Under the pieces are notes generated by a model. The model saw only the letters and a program-made list of their open reading frames with translations, had not been told where the DNA came from and made no database searches. The translations under genes were made by a program, and so were the position numbers. Of a DNA stretch of 64,000 nt, positions 11,312 to 23,385 are shown in pieces. Every line of letters starts with the position of its first letter. Positions within the stretch are counted from its first letter, which is position 1. The stretch comes from Entonaema liquescens (lineage: Eukaryota > Ascomycota > Sordariomycetes > Xylariales > Xylariaceae): assembly GCA_902805475.1 (NCBI GenBank), contig CADCSX010000023.1, positions 1,736,001 to 1,800,000 of the forward strand, read 5' to 3'.

Positions 11312-13236
11312 TCAGGGCAAATCCCACCAACTCTCATGCAAATCGCGCAAGTCGATAGTCGTCGGGTCTCTAATATACGGCACGATATCCGCGTCAAGAT
11401 CCTGCTCCTTCAAAGTCGACCCGACGCCGAAGTACCAAGCAAGTCTATTCCCACTCTCGGAAAGATACTCATACTCCCAGTCCTCCCACCGCGGGTCGCG
11501 GTAAATAATCGTCACATGCGCCGCGCTTCCCGGCCAGAGTCCATGTATCCTACTCCCCGGACGCCCGCTATTATACCAAGAGCTACAGTTCTCGGATAGC
11601 ACAGTAGTCTCGAAGAAGGCGTCCGAGTACTGGACGAAGTCGTCCGCGGCCTTTTCGACGGCTGGACCGTCTTGATGCCCTCGCGCGCGATCTTGCGCAG
11701 CAGCTTCGCGTAGAACGTGACTTGCACCTCGACGCTGTGGGGAACCGTGCCCGATCGCCCGGACCCGTGCGGCCCGTGGATGAACCCGAGGTTCGGAAAC
11801 CCGGGTGTCCCGGCCCCGAGGTATGTGTACGGGAACCCGTACTCGCCGTCCTGCTCCCATAGCTTGGACAGGTCCTTGCCGTGAGCCCAGATGCTGAAGG
11901 GTGGCACCATATCTCTGTTTGCGCCTGTCGCGCAGAATATCGCATCGACCTCCCGATGCACGCCATCGGTTGTCTCGATGCCAGTTTCTGTGAAGCGCTT
12001 TATCGGCGTCTGGATGTAGTCTACATTGTCTTCCGTGATGGCTTCGAAGTAGTTAGGTCCAGGGGTGAGTCGCCGACAGTGGGGAGAGAAGTCAGGGATG
12101 ATTCTATCGATGAGTTCGGGCTTCCTGGCTACGCGTTTCCTCATAAGCTCGGCAAACTCTTCGCGGGACTTTTCATTGAGCTCGGATCCCTTAAGCCAAC
12201 TTGAGAATCCTCGCCAATATTTAGATTCCAGCTCCTTTCTCCATTTGACGTATTCCTTAGGGTCTTTGAATGACTCCCGGAGCTCAGGTGATATAGGGAT
12301 GGGCTCGATGGAGGTCTCATCGCCGGCAAATGATGCCGTAACCCACGTCCTATTCCGAGCGTAGTGATCTAGGTGCTTAACATGCTTTTGGATATTCGCA
12401 GTAAGCTGTATGCCGCTTGCACCGTTGCCGATGATCGCGACTCGTTTCCCCGTCGGATCGAAATTGGGATCCCAGTTAGAAGCGTGCCGAAGAAGACCTT
12501 TGAAATCATTTATGCCTGGATAGTCGGGTAGCTTCCAGGCGTTGAAGCGTCCGATCGCAGTTAACACGAAATCAAACTCTTCGCTAGACGTCTCCCCTGA
12601 GGTGAGATTATGTACTTTCACGTTCCATACGGATTTTTTCTCGTCCCAGCTTAGCTCCTCGACCCTCTGGGAGAATTTCAAATACTGGTACACATCGTAC
12701 TTCCGTGCCAGGCCCTGCCAGTAGTCCCTGATCTCGCGGCCCTGCGCGAACTGCTCCGACCAGTTGACGTTTGGAGCAAAACTGGTCTGATATACGTGTG
12801 CAGGGACATCGCATCTGACCCCTGGATAGATGTTCTCAAACCACGTGCCACCCTATAGCCAGTTAGCGGAAATATATATCTCTTGGGTATAGGCAGTATT
12901 GCTCACCACATCGGCATTTTTCTCGAATATAGTTAACTTCAAGTTGGGAACCTTTGGGGGAAGAAGTATGCCGGCGAGCACACCGGAAAGTCCTGCACCG
13001 ACGACAGCAACCCTTAACTGTCTCGGATCGTCGATGTGACGTTGTTCTAGCTTGAGAGTTGGTGTAGGGTAACTACCAAACTTTGGTTCTTTGAGTAGCG
13101 GCTCGATCTTTTCTTTTACATTCTCAACTACAGGTACTTTCACACCATTCGTTGAACTTTCTGAGCTGCCTTGCTCTAATGAGGATAGTGTTGATCCATT
13201 CGTAGTAATGGGTTGTTCTAAGACTTCGGTAGTCAT
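11312..13236 (-). CDS. Baeyer-Villiger-type flavin monooxygenase, with a frameshift
   Basis: FAD- and NADPH-dependent enzymes of this family insert oxygen next to a ketone. Start chosen at ATG 13236; an in-frame Met at 13269 is also possible. One intron at 12853-12906 (GTGAGC..TATAG) joins DV to GGTWFENIYPGVRCD. Two dinucleotide-binding motifs are present, GAGLSG near residue 72 and GNGASG further on, and between them the family signature FxGxxxHxxxW[PD] as FKGLLRHASNWD at about residues 227-238. The frame breaks at about 11660-11675: the product reads correctly to GIKTVQPS, then the true C-terminus (VEKAADDFVQYSDAFF onward, to the stop at 11312) continues in another frame. The two frames meet within about 15 nt, leaving no room for an intron. 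With one added base the coding length becomes 624 codons (623 residues). It is transcribed away from two FMN-dependent monooxygenases. The break is either an assembly error or recent loss of function. Confidence 0.85.
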
Positions 13237-13728
13237 ATTGACAACTAAACTCGACCACAACTCATACAACTAATAGAAACAACAAAAGTCTAACCGGTCG
13301 AGTGCCAATGTCTATTAATCCCACTCATAACCGGTCAGAACCGAGGGTTTATATTTACGAGACTGAAGTTATCTTGAGGCGCGTTATCACCCGACTAGTC
13401 CTGTGTTGTCGACCTACCACGTTCTTGTATAGGCGAAGCACGCAATAGCCCCCGCGTCTTTGCACCTCCGCGATAGGACGTCCGGGTAGCAATCATGCTT
13501 GCGGCTAGAACTTTAGACCATGCTTTTTATCGTCACACCAATATTGGTCAAATGCCGGAATACGATATCTGACGTATGAGCGGAGGTATTCATAAGTACT
13601 AGTTGAGTTCATTTATAATGCAGTGAATATAATAATCTACCAATGGCGACTTCGTCCGTTTCTGAACATATAACATAATATACCAAAATCACTTATTCGG
13701 TATTCAAAATAGTTAAGCACAACTTAAA
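13237..13728. promoter_or_regulatory. Divergent promoter region between the flavin oxygenases
   Basis: A 492-bp spacer separates the start codons of the minus-strand Baeyer-Villiger enzyme and the plus-strand FMN-dependent monooxygenase. This head-to-head layout allows shared control. The part nearest the plus-strand gene is A+T-rich (a TATAA-like string near 13.61 kb). No specific regulator site was identified. Confidence 0.5.
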
Positions 13729-15362
13729 ATGGCTTCTTCAGAGGGTAAGAAGCAGATCTTGCTGAATGCGTTTGACATGTCAACCATTGGCCATCTTTCA
13801 CCGGGCCAATGGAAAGTGAGTGTCTATATTCCCAACATACCGAGGTATATAGCTAATGATACATCAGAATCCCGCAGACAAGTCGGCTACGAAGCGCAAC
13901 CTTGACTATTGGTTAGAGTTGGCAAAGCTGTTAGACAGGGGAGGCTTCAATGCTTTGTTTCTTGCAGATACCTATGGAGGGTACGATACCTACGAGGGGA
14001 GCCTTGACAATTGTATTAGAAGAGCAGCGCAATGGCCCGTGACGGATCCAACTATCGTAGGTCGATCAGTGATGAAACTTAGTCGAGGGTAGAGAGATTA
14101 AAACTAAGTATTGTGTTATAGCCCATTGCTGCAATGGCCGCCGTGACGAAGAATCTCTCTTTCGCCATCACTGCTTCGACTTCTTTTGAGCCCCCGTTCC
14201 TGTTAGCAAAGCGCTTTTCTACGCTGGATCACTTTACCGGTGGTCGATTTGGCTGGAATATCGTCACCTCCTGGAAAAAGGCAGCTTTCAAAGCCATTGG
14301 CCTCGATACCCCCATCGATCACGATGAGAGGTATCTTCAGGCGGACGAGTACTTGAAAGTACTGTACAAGTAAGTTATCGCAATAATATTCTGAGCAATG
14401 CAGTTAGACTCAACGAGAATCATAGGCTCTGGGAAGGATCGTGGGCAGACGATGCGATCTCCCCCGATCCAGAGAACGACACCTATGCCGACCCGGACAA
14501 GATCCGCACGATCAACCACAAGGGGAAGTACTTCACGCTTAACACAAAACACATTGTAGACCCTTCTCCGCAGAGAACCCCCTTATTATTCCAAGCAGGG
14601 ACTTCGCCTGCCGGTTCTGAGTTTGCGGCAACCCATGCGGAAGCTATCTTTGTGTCTTCCCACTCTGCGTCCATCCTCAAGCCCAAGATCGCCAAGATCA
14701 GGGAGCTAGCTGCTTCGAAAGGTCGAGATCCGCAGTCGCTTAAATTCTTCGCAACCTACACGCCCATTGTCGCGCCAACCGACGAGGAGGCGCAAGCGAA
14801 GTACGAAGAGCTTCTAAAGTACGGCTCTGTCATCGGCGGCCTCGTTCTGGTTAGTGGCTGGACCGGAATCGATCTGTCCAAGATCCCTCTAGACCAAGAG
14901 GTCACCGCAGCAGACTCTCTCGAGGCTCATAAAGTGCGCAGTCTCCTGGATGCGTTTACTACTACGAGCAGAGACATCCCGAAGTGGACTCCCCGTGTGA
15001 TCGCCCAGAAAGCGTCGATAGGCGGTCTTGGCCCCGTAGGTATCGGGTCGCCTCAAACCGTGGCAGATGATCTGGAGCGTTGGATAGAGGAAGGGGACTT
15101 GGATGGGTTCAATATCGGCTATGTCACTACTCCTGGGTCGTTTGAGGATGTAGTCGAGCTGTTGATCCCGGAGCTGCGACGCCGTGGGATTTACCCGGAT
15201 CCCCTGCCGGAAGGCGAGACGCTGACTGCTCGGGAGAGGATCTACGGAAAGGGTCAAAAGGGGCTAAGGGATGATCACATCGGGTCCAAGTATAAGTATG
15301 ATAAATACCAGGAGGAACCACCGTATCAGGAGGCAGAACCACCTAAAGATGGAGGCAATTAA
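13729..15362 (+). CDS. FMN-dependent monooxygenase, NtaA/SnaA/DszA-type (copy 1)
   Basis: These luciferase-fold enzymes use reduced FMN from a separate reductase to oxidise small organic molecules; bacterial relatives act on nitrilotriacetate and dibenzothiophene sulfone. Four exons: 13729-13815, 13868-14056, 14122-14369 and 14426-15362, with introns of 52, 65 and 56 nt that all obey GT-AG. The total is 1461 nt, 486 residues, typical for the family. Family segments are present: LNAFDMSTIGHLSPGQWK at the start, FLADTYGGYDTYEGS, NIVTSW, RTPLLFQAGTSPAGSEFA and the C-terminal GFNIGYVTTPGSFEDVVELL. The usual SYLDSAARNLG stretch reads SWKKAAFKAIG here, so substrate contacts may differ from copy 2. 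The frame is intact. The substrate is unknown, and no flavin reductase is visible nearby. Confidence 0.9.
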
Positions 15363-15974
15363 GTAGACTTCATTAAGCCTTCCACCTAGGCCATCCAGGT
15401 AGTTTTTCTTGTAGAGAATAAAATGATTTTCAATACGTTAAGATGAACGCAATACCTAGTGGCAACAATCAACTCTATTCCGCACCAGTTAGAAAAGCGA
15501 TCCCCTTACCGTGAAACGAAAACAACAACCCAGCCCTACACAATCTATCCCACTCGGTGTACGACCATACCATTCCGATCTTCATAGTCTAATAGGGCTC
15601 TTCCCCGTTTCCCCGCCCTCTCACTGACGTTCTCCTTCATCGCGCGTAACCATACCTCAGGTTAGGTTACGTACGATGGTTGGAGAACCCCGCCCCAGTA
15701 GCTCTATTGCGTGATCGACTCGCTCGCCTTGCGTGATCGCAGCCAAGCGAGTCGGAAGGCCGCTATAGCACCTATGCGCAATTTGACCGCGCACCCGGAT
15801 GTCGAACGTGATATCGCGTCGTTAGTGGGCGGGCCACTCCGCCGGCTCTCGGAGACGGAAGGGGGTTGGTTTGGTTTGGTCTTGATATAGCTACCTCTAT
15901 TCACCAAGACGCTTATGAACCAATCTTTAAGGTACGCATTGGATTAGTGAGATAGGTACCGTATAGAAGCAACA
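15363..15974. other. Spacer between the two FMN-dependent monooxygenases
   Basis: About 0.6 kb holding the 3' flank of copy 1 and the promoter of copy 2. A G+C-rich block lies at about 15.70-15.86 kb. No gene supported. Confidence 0.5.
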
Positions 15975-17854
15975 ATGAGTAGCGACGCAAAACCGAAGAA
16001 GAGCCTCGTGCTCAATGCCTTCGTGATGATGAGTACGTCTAATTAGCTACCTATGAATGAGTGACGTTCACCAGCTTATACGTACCGCATCTTAGCCAGC
16101 GGGCATCAATCGCCTGGCCTATGGCGACACCCCGACGACGAGTCGTGGCGCTTCAACGAAGTATCGCACTGGGTCGAGTTAGCGAAGCTTCTCGAGAAGG
16201 GGAAATTCCACGGCATATTCATTGCCGACGTTCTTGGTACGGCACACATTCTCCAGTAGATGCGAACTGGATAGGTATAGCTACTGATTCCAATGATAGG
16301 AGGATACGATGTCTACAAAAATTCTCTGGATCCGGCAAAGATCTCGGGGGCTCAATGGCCGACGAATGAGCCGCTCTCTGTGATTGCTGCCATGGCCGCG
16401 GCGACTGAGAGTATTGGGTTCGGCGTCACGGCTTCGACTACGTACGAGCAGCCGTATCATTTCGCAAGACGCTTATCGACAGTTGACCATCTCTCTAAAG
16501 GACGGTATGCTTTCAGCCTTCAAATAAGCACATCAGAGTATTCTGTGTTAATTAATTGAGTTTAGGTTAGGTTGGAATGTCAGCTAAGACCTCCCCTGAA
16601 GCTTGCACATTTTATCTGGACATTGTGCTGAAATAGGGGCTCAGATTGTCACAAGCTACCTCGACTCGGCCGCGAGGAACTTGGGATTCGCAGAGCAACC
16701 AAAAGTAAGCCCATGCACGCATTTCCTAGTTACAAGCAACCAAAATGTAGGATTCTTATCAAATTTGCGATAGCACGACGAGCGTTACGTCCAAGCCGAG
16801 GAGTATCTCAAAGTCATCTACAAGCTCCTGGAATCATCATGGCGGGACGACGCCGTGAAGCTAGACCGCGAGTCGGGCATCTACACCCAGCCCGACCTAG
16901 TGCGACCCATCAACCACAAAGGCAAGTTCTTCACGGTGCCCGGCCCGCATATCTGCCAGCCGAGCCCTCAGCGAACCCCGTTGCTTCTCCAGGCCGGCAC
17001 GTCTCGCGCGGGGAAGCAGTTCGCGGCGCAACACGCCGAGGCCATATTCGTGTCCGCGCACGCCCCGGAGGTGTGCGCGAAGAACATCGCCGAAGTGCGG
17101 GAACTGGCTAAGACTCAATACGGGCGAGACCCGACGAACATCAAGGTCCTGGCGCTGGTAACGCCTATCCTGGGGCGGACAGAAGAAGAGGCTCAGGCCA
17201 AGCTAGCCGACTATCGGAAATACGCCTCCCACGAGGGAGCTCTTGCTCTGTTTGGTGGCTGGACGGGTATTGACCTTAACAAGTACGGAGATGAGGAGGA
17301 GTTAAGACACGTCGAGAGCAATGCCGTGCGGTATGCGCACCTACATACCCCCTTTTCACTTTCAAATCATCTAACCAGGTAGTCTAGATCTACGGTTGAA
17401 GGCTTCGCCAGGTTCTCACCGAAGACCGCAAAGTGGACCAAGCACACGATAGCAGAGCACGTCGCCATCGGCGGCAACGGGCCCATCTTCGTCGGGACAC
17501 CGTCGCAAGTGGCCGACGGGCTCGAGACCTGGGTCAACGAAGCTGACGTCGATGGCTTCAACTTCGTAAGTAACCACCTAGCCCCTAGCTTATTGCAGAT
17601 ATCGCTTTTACTCATACCATGAATTATAGGCCTATGCGCTATTCCCTCAATCCTTCAAAGACATCATTGAGCTTCTAGTTCCTGAGCTACAAAGCCGAGG
17701 TTTATTCTGGGACGATTACGCAGTACCTGGGGGTACATACAGGGAGAACTTTTACCAGAAACCGGGGCAAAGTGGCCCTCTTGATGAGCATGTTGCTTCC
17801 TCGTACAGATGGAAGGCCGGTGTTCCGTCAGAGCAGCATGTGATTCAAGACTGA
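15975..17854 (+). CDS. FMN-dependent monooxygenase, NtaA/SnaA/DszA-type (copy 2), eight exons
   Basis: Same enzyme class as the upstream neighbour. Exons deduced from frame and conserved segments: 15975-16032, 16096-16236, 16300-16504, 16566-16578, 16645-16704, 16774-17330, 17388-17565 and 17630-17854. All introns are GT-AG, 57-69 nt long. The coding total is 1437 nt, 478 residues. Exon 4 is only 13 nt long; it is needed to rebuild the motif LGWNIVTSYLDSAARNLG. Its downstream donor is GTCAGC. Other family parts: GIFIADVLGGYDVYKNS, RTPLLLQAGTSRAGKQFA, GGWTGIDLNKYG and AYALFPQSFKDIIELLVPEL. None of its seven introns matches the intron positions of copy 1, so the tandem pair is not a recent duplicate. 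Frame intact. Substrate unknown; it may act with the neighbouring oxygenases. Confidence 0.88.
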
Positions 17855-20800
17855 GCCGCAAAGTCTCTTATCCAATGAATTGTTTGTCAACGGCGTCGAT
17901 GAGACGGGGCTGTGCAAACTAGGATCGCCGTTTCACAATAAAGAAGTCCAAGAGCAAATATCGTGTGTTCCCTCCCTAGAAGTATTCACATGCATGCTAG
18001 CTAGCTAGTATGGGGTTTAATATCTAGATGGGCATCGGGAATCTGTAACATGCCTCATGCCTCAGCTACACATCTCTTCTAGTAGTGATATCATATGATT
18101 CGAGTAACAAGCTGTAAGACACAAGGAATCCGCGAGGCCTCACCCAAATTCCAAAACAACGTGGATGCCAAATTCTTTTATGCATTACGGCGTTTCGAGC
18201 CGTAACCTAGTCCCAGGTGATCTCCGTAGCCGTACCATCTTTCAAAATAACTGGAAACATACTCAATTAAGGAGGAGGATGCCAAAATTGAAGCCACAGA
18301 AAATAGTAACTGAGATGAGTCAATACCAGCCTCCAAAAGACAACACATCGACGTGCCACAAAACCCCATAACAAAACTTACCAACATTTCCTCGCCTTTC
18401 ATGACCCCATTTGGTCTCGTTCACGACGCCGTCGCCCAGAAGGATCGTGATGACGTTGTCGGAGACCCCTCTCGCGTGGCACAGGTGGGCTTTAGGATCC
18501 AATTCCTACGCTAATCCACCCTCCCGTCCTCGCATAAACACATAGTCTTCTCGAAACAAATTCCATCGCTCCAACTCTCACGATTAGAAACAACTCCCAA
18601 AAATTACATGCTCATACCTAGGTAGTTAACCCCGCCCGTGCTATTGGATCGTCATGATATGACATGTGGTCACCCTGCTCAGCGCGTCCCGATCCGGAAC
18701 ACGTGCCCACTTCCCAAATAGGCAGGAATGCGCAGAGATCGCCCAGCTGAGTCGGCGGAGCTCTCCCGGAGATAGTATAGCAACTTTGGTCTGATGTGAT
18801 GCTTTGCGTGGGGTATAGGACAGAGCAGACCCCCATCTATCCCTCCACCCGTCGTCACAGCCTCGGCGCTGGGTGATGGACGAAGGGAGACTGGTGTATC
18901 ATACGTACATACATACATACCACATACCACATACACGTCGGGCGAAGTCCTGCGCTGCGTTGCGTTGCGTCGTTTCGAATGTGACGTGCAGCCACCAGGT
19001 TAGATCATCTGCCTCTTCATTTCATAGCAACGACCCCTAATAGAAGGTTGAGAACGAATCCACTAGGCCTCTTTGTAGAAAAACCTGTCATTGGCAGGGC
19101 AATACTGCGGCGTATTGTCGGCTGAAGTCGTCACCGAACCACTCATAGGTCCCGCGCCCTGTTATTCGCGGACAAGCTCTCTGATCAGCCCGATCGGCTA
19201 TTGGGCTCCCTAACCCGTAGCTCAACATGCGTAGATGTAGATCTATTTGTTTACTCTGTCAGTCAATCTGCCAGTATCTGCCCACATTGCCTCGGGTCGA
19301 GGACGGCCGAACCGGTATAGCTGGACACCTACCCACCTAAGGTATGCCCCCCAACGCCGTTTCGTGGGCGGGCGGACATTCAGACATACATACAGTCAGT
19401 CAGATATATAGGACCATATGAGTACCGTCGCATCGGTGCCATGCACGCCGTGTTTCAAAGATATTAATCTGACATAGACATTAAGCCGCGAAAAGCTTGG
19501 CCTTCATGTTTCGCGCCCAGGTTTTTTTCTGTTTCCCCCTAATCTGCCGCAGAGTACCGTCGAATAAGAAGATAGGGAACCCGCTGGGCTAACGAGCTGC
19601 GCGCATGGGACGAGCGAATGCGGTCAGCGTCGCAGCGCAGATTGCTCTGCGCATCTGGGACGCTGCGTGGGTTCTCGGTTTCTGCTATGTTCATACATAT
19701 ATGTATAATAGTGTACGTATGCATAGGTATCTATAAGGTGTGTATTCGTAGGTACATAGGCAGTATATAGGGGTATATAAGAAAGGGAAAGAGGAGGCAG
19801 GCCGCCTATACGGCCGCGTCGCGTCCAGCCCGGGCGGAGGACAGCCGACCAACCACCACGAAGAGTTCGACGCTAGGTAACAGTAACGATGGGGAGTGAG
19901 GAGGAGGCGCCCTCCTACATACGTTGGTGCTGTTACTTGACCTACAAGCGCGAAAAGACCCCCGGCTGTGCCGGGATCGAGACGCGATTTTCGAGCTTCC
20001 TCGGTGAGAGTTGTGGTTGTGAGCCAGTGTACCAAGTTCAGGGAAGCAAAGTCCTCCACTTCACCGCAGCGCATGCGCATCGTGGAAAAGAGGAAATACT
20101 ACCTTCTCCTGTATGTGTGTGGGGATTGCATCTCGCAGTCGGTACACATGTACATACACATATACATACATATATCTAGATAGGCTAAGATCGCGAGCGA
20201 GATTTGGCGACCCTGCCGACGAGTCGTATTCTTTCCGTCCCAGCTAAGAGAGAGCTCTGGCTAATTAGTGGTTGAAGATGCGGTTGGTTTCTGAATGTAA
20301 GAAAGTAATCGGTGTAGGACCGAAGGCAGTCAGCACAGCTGCCCCCGAACAAGTCTAGATCAGCGACGCGCCATCCCCTGAGCAGTATTATCCTCATTGT
20401 AGAGCGCTACTGCGAGTCATCATGCATTTCGTTTTCAATGATGCTACGGCAGTGGCGGCAGCGGCTATATTTTGGGAGGAGACGTCAATAAACAAACAAC
20501 AAAACAGACGACCAATCTCCGCTCATGGCCTATGCATGTAGTCAGAGAGTAAGAGGATTCGCAAGATTTGGAATATCCCCAATCGCGATGCAGCCCCCAT
20601 CCCCCCTCCGCTTTGGGGGATTTCCCACACAGGTGGTCCCTCTATTCATTCGATGGGTCGGTCAATCCAGATACGGTAGCACAGCCGGGTCGTGGGTATT
20701 CCGGTGGCTACCTAGCCTCAGGAATGCATCCCATTTGGCGGGTCGTGGTTGGTGCATCTCGGTGCAGATGCATTGGATGGATGGGATCAACCATCGGCAC

Positions 20801-23385
20801 TGTGGGCGTTGTGCTCTATTCCTCTTTAGTGAAGACATCCATCTTCAGACCCAAAGATGTTAAAATGGCTAGCAGTAGCCGGGGAGAGGCAAGAGGTGCG
20901 TCCCCGGGCTAGTAGTGTCTACTCCTAGGTTATATCAATATTAGCTTATTTGCCTTGCTATAGATCGTTGTTGTCGCGTGCTAGTAGGTGTGAGCTGGCC
21001 TGATGACTGAGTTTTAAGAACTTACGACTCCGCGATCGACAATGGATATACCTTACCCTAGTCTCCATCTTGTTTTTACCTCCTGTCTAGGTCAAGTCCC
21101 TGGATTATGATTTCCACTCCGTACATGACCCACGCGAACAAAGAGCCGAAAACTGCAGCATGGAGATAGATACCACTCCGTTTCCACAGTATCTCCCGTC
21201 TTCATCAATGTTTCTCGCAATGCACGCGCTAATAATAGCAAGCAGCAACGAGAAATATCTAAATCGAGAGGAAGGTCGCCTGAATGAGGTCCGATATAGC
21301 TGCCGTCAGCAGTAATATTGCCTGTTCTGTTCTATTCTCGGGACGGAGTTGCGTATCTGCGTCGTCAGCCGTTGCATATCCGTTTTGGGACGGGACGCGA
21401 TGAGAAGAGAAGAGAATTCAATCCCAGGCAGGCAGTTCCCCTCCTATTCCCCCCGTGGGGGGAAAGGCGGTAGGATGTCGTTGCATCGCCGGACCATGTC
21501 AGCGGCTGGAGCGCGTGTGGGCGCGAATCATACGCAACCCGAAGACTTAGCCGTCTGGCGCGCGGGTATTTTCCTATCCCGAGTCGACCGCTTCGACTGT
21601 TGCAGTTTTCCTTTTATTGTTTTACTCTGTTCCCCTACTGGCATACATGATTTGCATACATATTCGCATATTATATCCCCCCCTGCGCAAGTGGAAATTG
21701 GGAAAAACGTACCATACATGCGTTAATACCTACCTAGGTAAGTAACGCGCACGGTCGATAATGGTCCGGCCGTGGTCGCACATGCGCAGGACAACCTCGG
21801 CGGCCGTGTCGCGCGATACCTTTCCCGTGTTCGGGCAAAGTTGGAAGTAATTATTTTCTTCCTTGGCCTTGAGGTCACTCGACCATGAAAACGATGTGTG
21901 GAATTGGAATTTCTCCAAGTGCAACTCGAAGCGAAGCTAGCTACATAAGCTAAACTCTCCTGCTCTAAACCTACATAACGTGCCTTCCGCTTTCCCAATA
22001 CATAGGTTGGTTTATACCATGTTATATGTAAGTCTTAGGTAGTTGCTGCCGTGCGACGCAACGCAAAAAGTACGAATGGCCTAAATTAAGTTTATTGCTA
22101 GCAGCTCTTCCCGACGGCTGCGAGCTGTCGTGCCGACTTGAACCTAAGCTAAGCTAACCTAACCTAAAGCAAAGTCACGTCAGCTCAGATTCTCGAGCCC
22201 TTGTTGTGTTACCCAAACAGTTGCTCTCGACAAATCATCAATTCTCCGATGCTCACACCCCTAGCTTTGCGGTAGCTTTGTTTGACCGGTGGCGTCGCAG
22301 TGCCTAGCTAATAAATATAAAATAAATTATACGCAACACGGCAATACGAACGCCCTAGGTGTTGCGTCCGGAGAAAGAATAGGTAAGATATAGTACCTCA
22401 GGTATGTATGTAATATATGTAAGAGATATGTTATGTTATGTTCACTACCTACCTAAACCTACCTGGGGAAGAATTTCCCTTTCTCTGACGCCTCTGCGCC
22501 TCTGCATGATGCTTCGACAGATCGTAATATTTATTGCATACCTCATCCTAACCAAGTTTAGCTCACTGTGACATGGCTCGGAAAGAAAAAAATGAAAAGA
22601 AAAAAGCTACTTCAAGCGAGGCGGTGGAACGAATCCACCACGGAAGATGAGATAACTGGACTGTTATGTTATGTTATAATGCTTTGGAATTTAGCTATGT
22701 TATGTATTTTTTTTACATTGTGCATGGGGACAAAAAACCCCAAAAGTCTTGTCTCCAAATTCTAGACGCCTTATCCCCCCCTTTTTTTCACATGGTATCT
22801 ATTGTATTGTACAGGGCTTCATGCGTATTCCCCAGATGATAATGATAATGATGATGACGATGATAATAGAAATTGTTTGTCCGGCGCACCAGAAACTCCA
22901 GGTCCTCTTTTCCGAGCCTATTTCTCCGTACCATAGAAAATGCTTCGAAACCATCGTCTCCATGAACCCCCCCTTTCCTAAATGTAAATGTATGCAGGTG
23001 GATGATTTAGTACAGATGAGAGCTATTAGTTACAGTGAAATTCCGGATGAAAACTCGTAGCCAAGCCAAATCTCATCCTAAGATTGTGCTTTTCGTTGTG
23101 CTTTTAGAATTGGCGTGGCGCGCTCGTAATATCGCTTTTTTTTTTTTTTTTTTCGCCCAGCCGAGGCTTTGATGGCTATTTTGGGGAAATCAAATTTCCC
23201 CCTCTCTTGCTGGTTAAATCATAGCACACTGAGAAATGTCCCTGATGATCTTGAGCAATAAATCGATATTGTCGTGAGTAGGGCTCACTTCCAGAATATT
23301 GGTAAGAAAAAAACCCGGTCCTCAAAATCTATCCTCAAGAGGCTGAAACGCGGACGGACTTCCAATAACCATAACACGTATGTCC
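17855..23385. other. 5.5-kb gene-poor region
   Basis: No open frame here has features of a real protein; those present are short, overlap on opposite strands and translate microsatellite or low-complexity DNA. I see tetranucleotide runs of ACAT type near 18.90-18.93 kb and 20.15 kb, two TACCTAGGTA palindromes (18615-18624 and 21731-21740) and an 18-nt T tract at 23136-23153. No transposase or reverse-transcriptase motif, tRNA or rRNA was recognised. Small spliced genes or non-coding RNAs cannot be excluded without transcripts. Confidence 0.45.
23136..23153. repeat. Poly-T tract, about 18 nt
   Basis: Uninterrupted T run in intergenic DNA downstream of the minus-strand proline-rich gene. Comparable tracts occur at 26684-26700 and 45244-45260. 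Confidence 0.8.

Noticed and set aside
11583..12204. Other open frames over the Baeyer-Villiger gene
   Set aside because: Arg/Ser-rich shadows caused by the G+C bias of the true coding frames.
17855..23385. Possible degraded transposon in the gene-poor region
   Set aside because: No terminal repeats, target-site duplications or transposase/reverse-transcriptase remnants could be recognised by eye.
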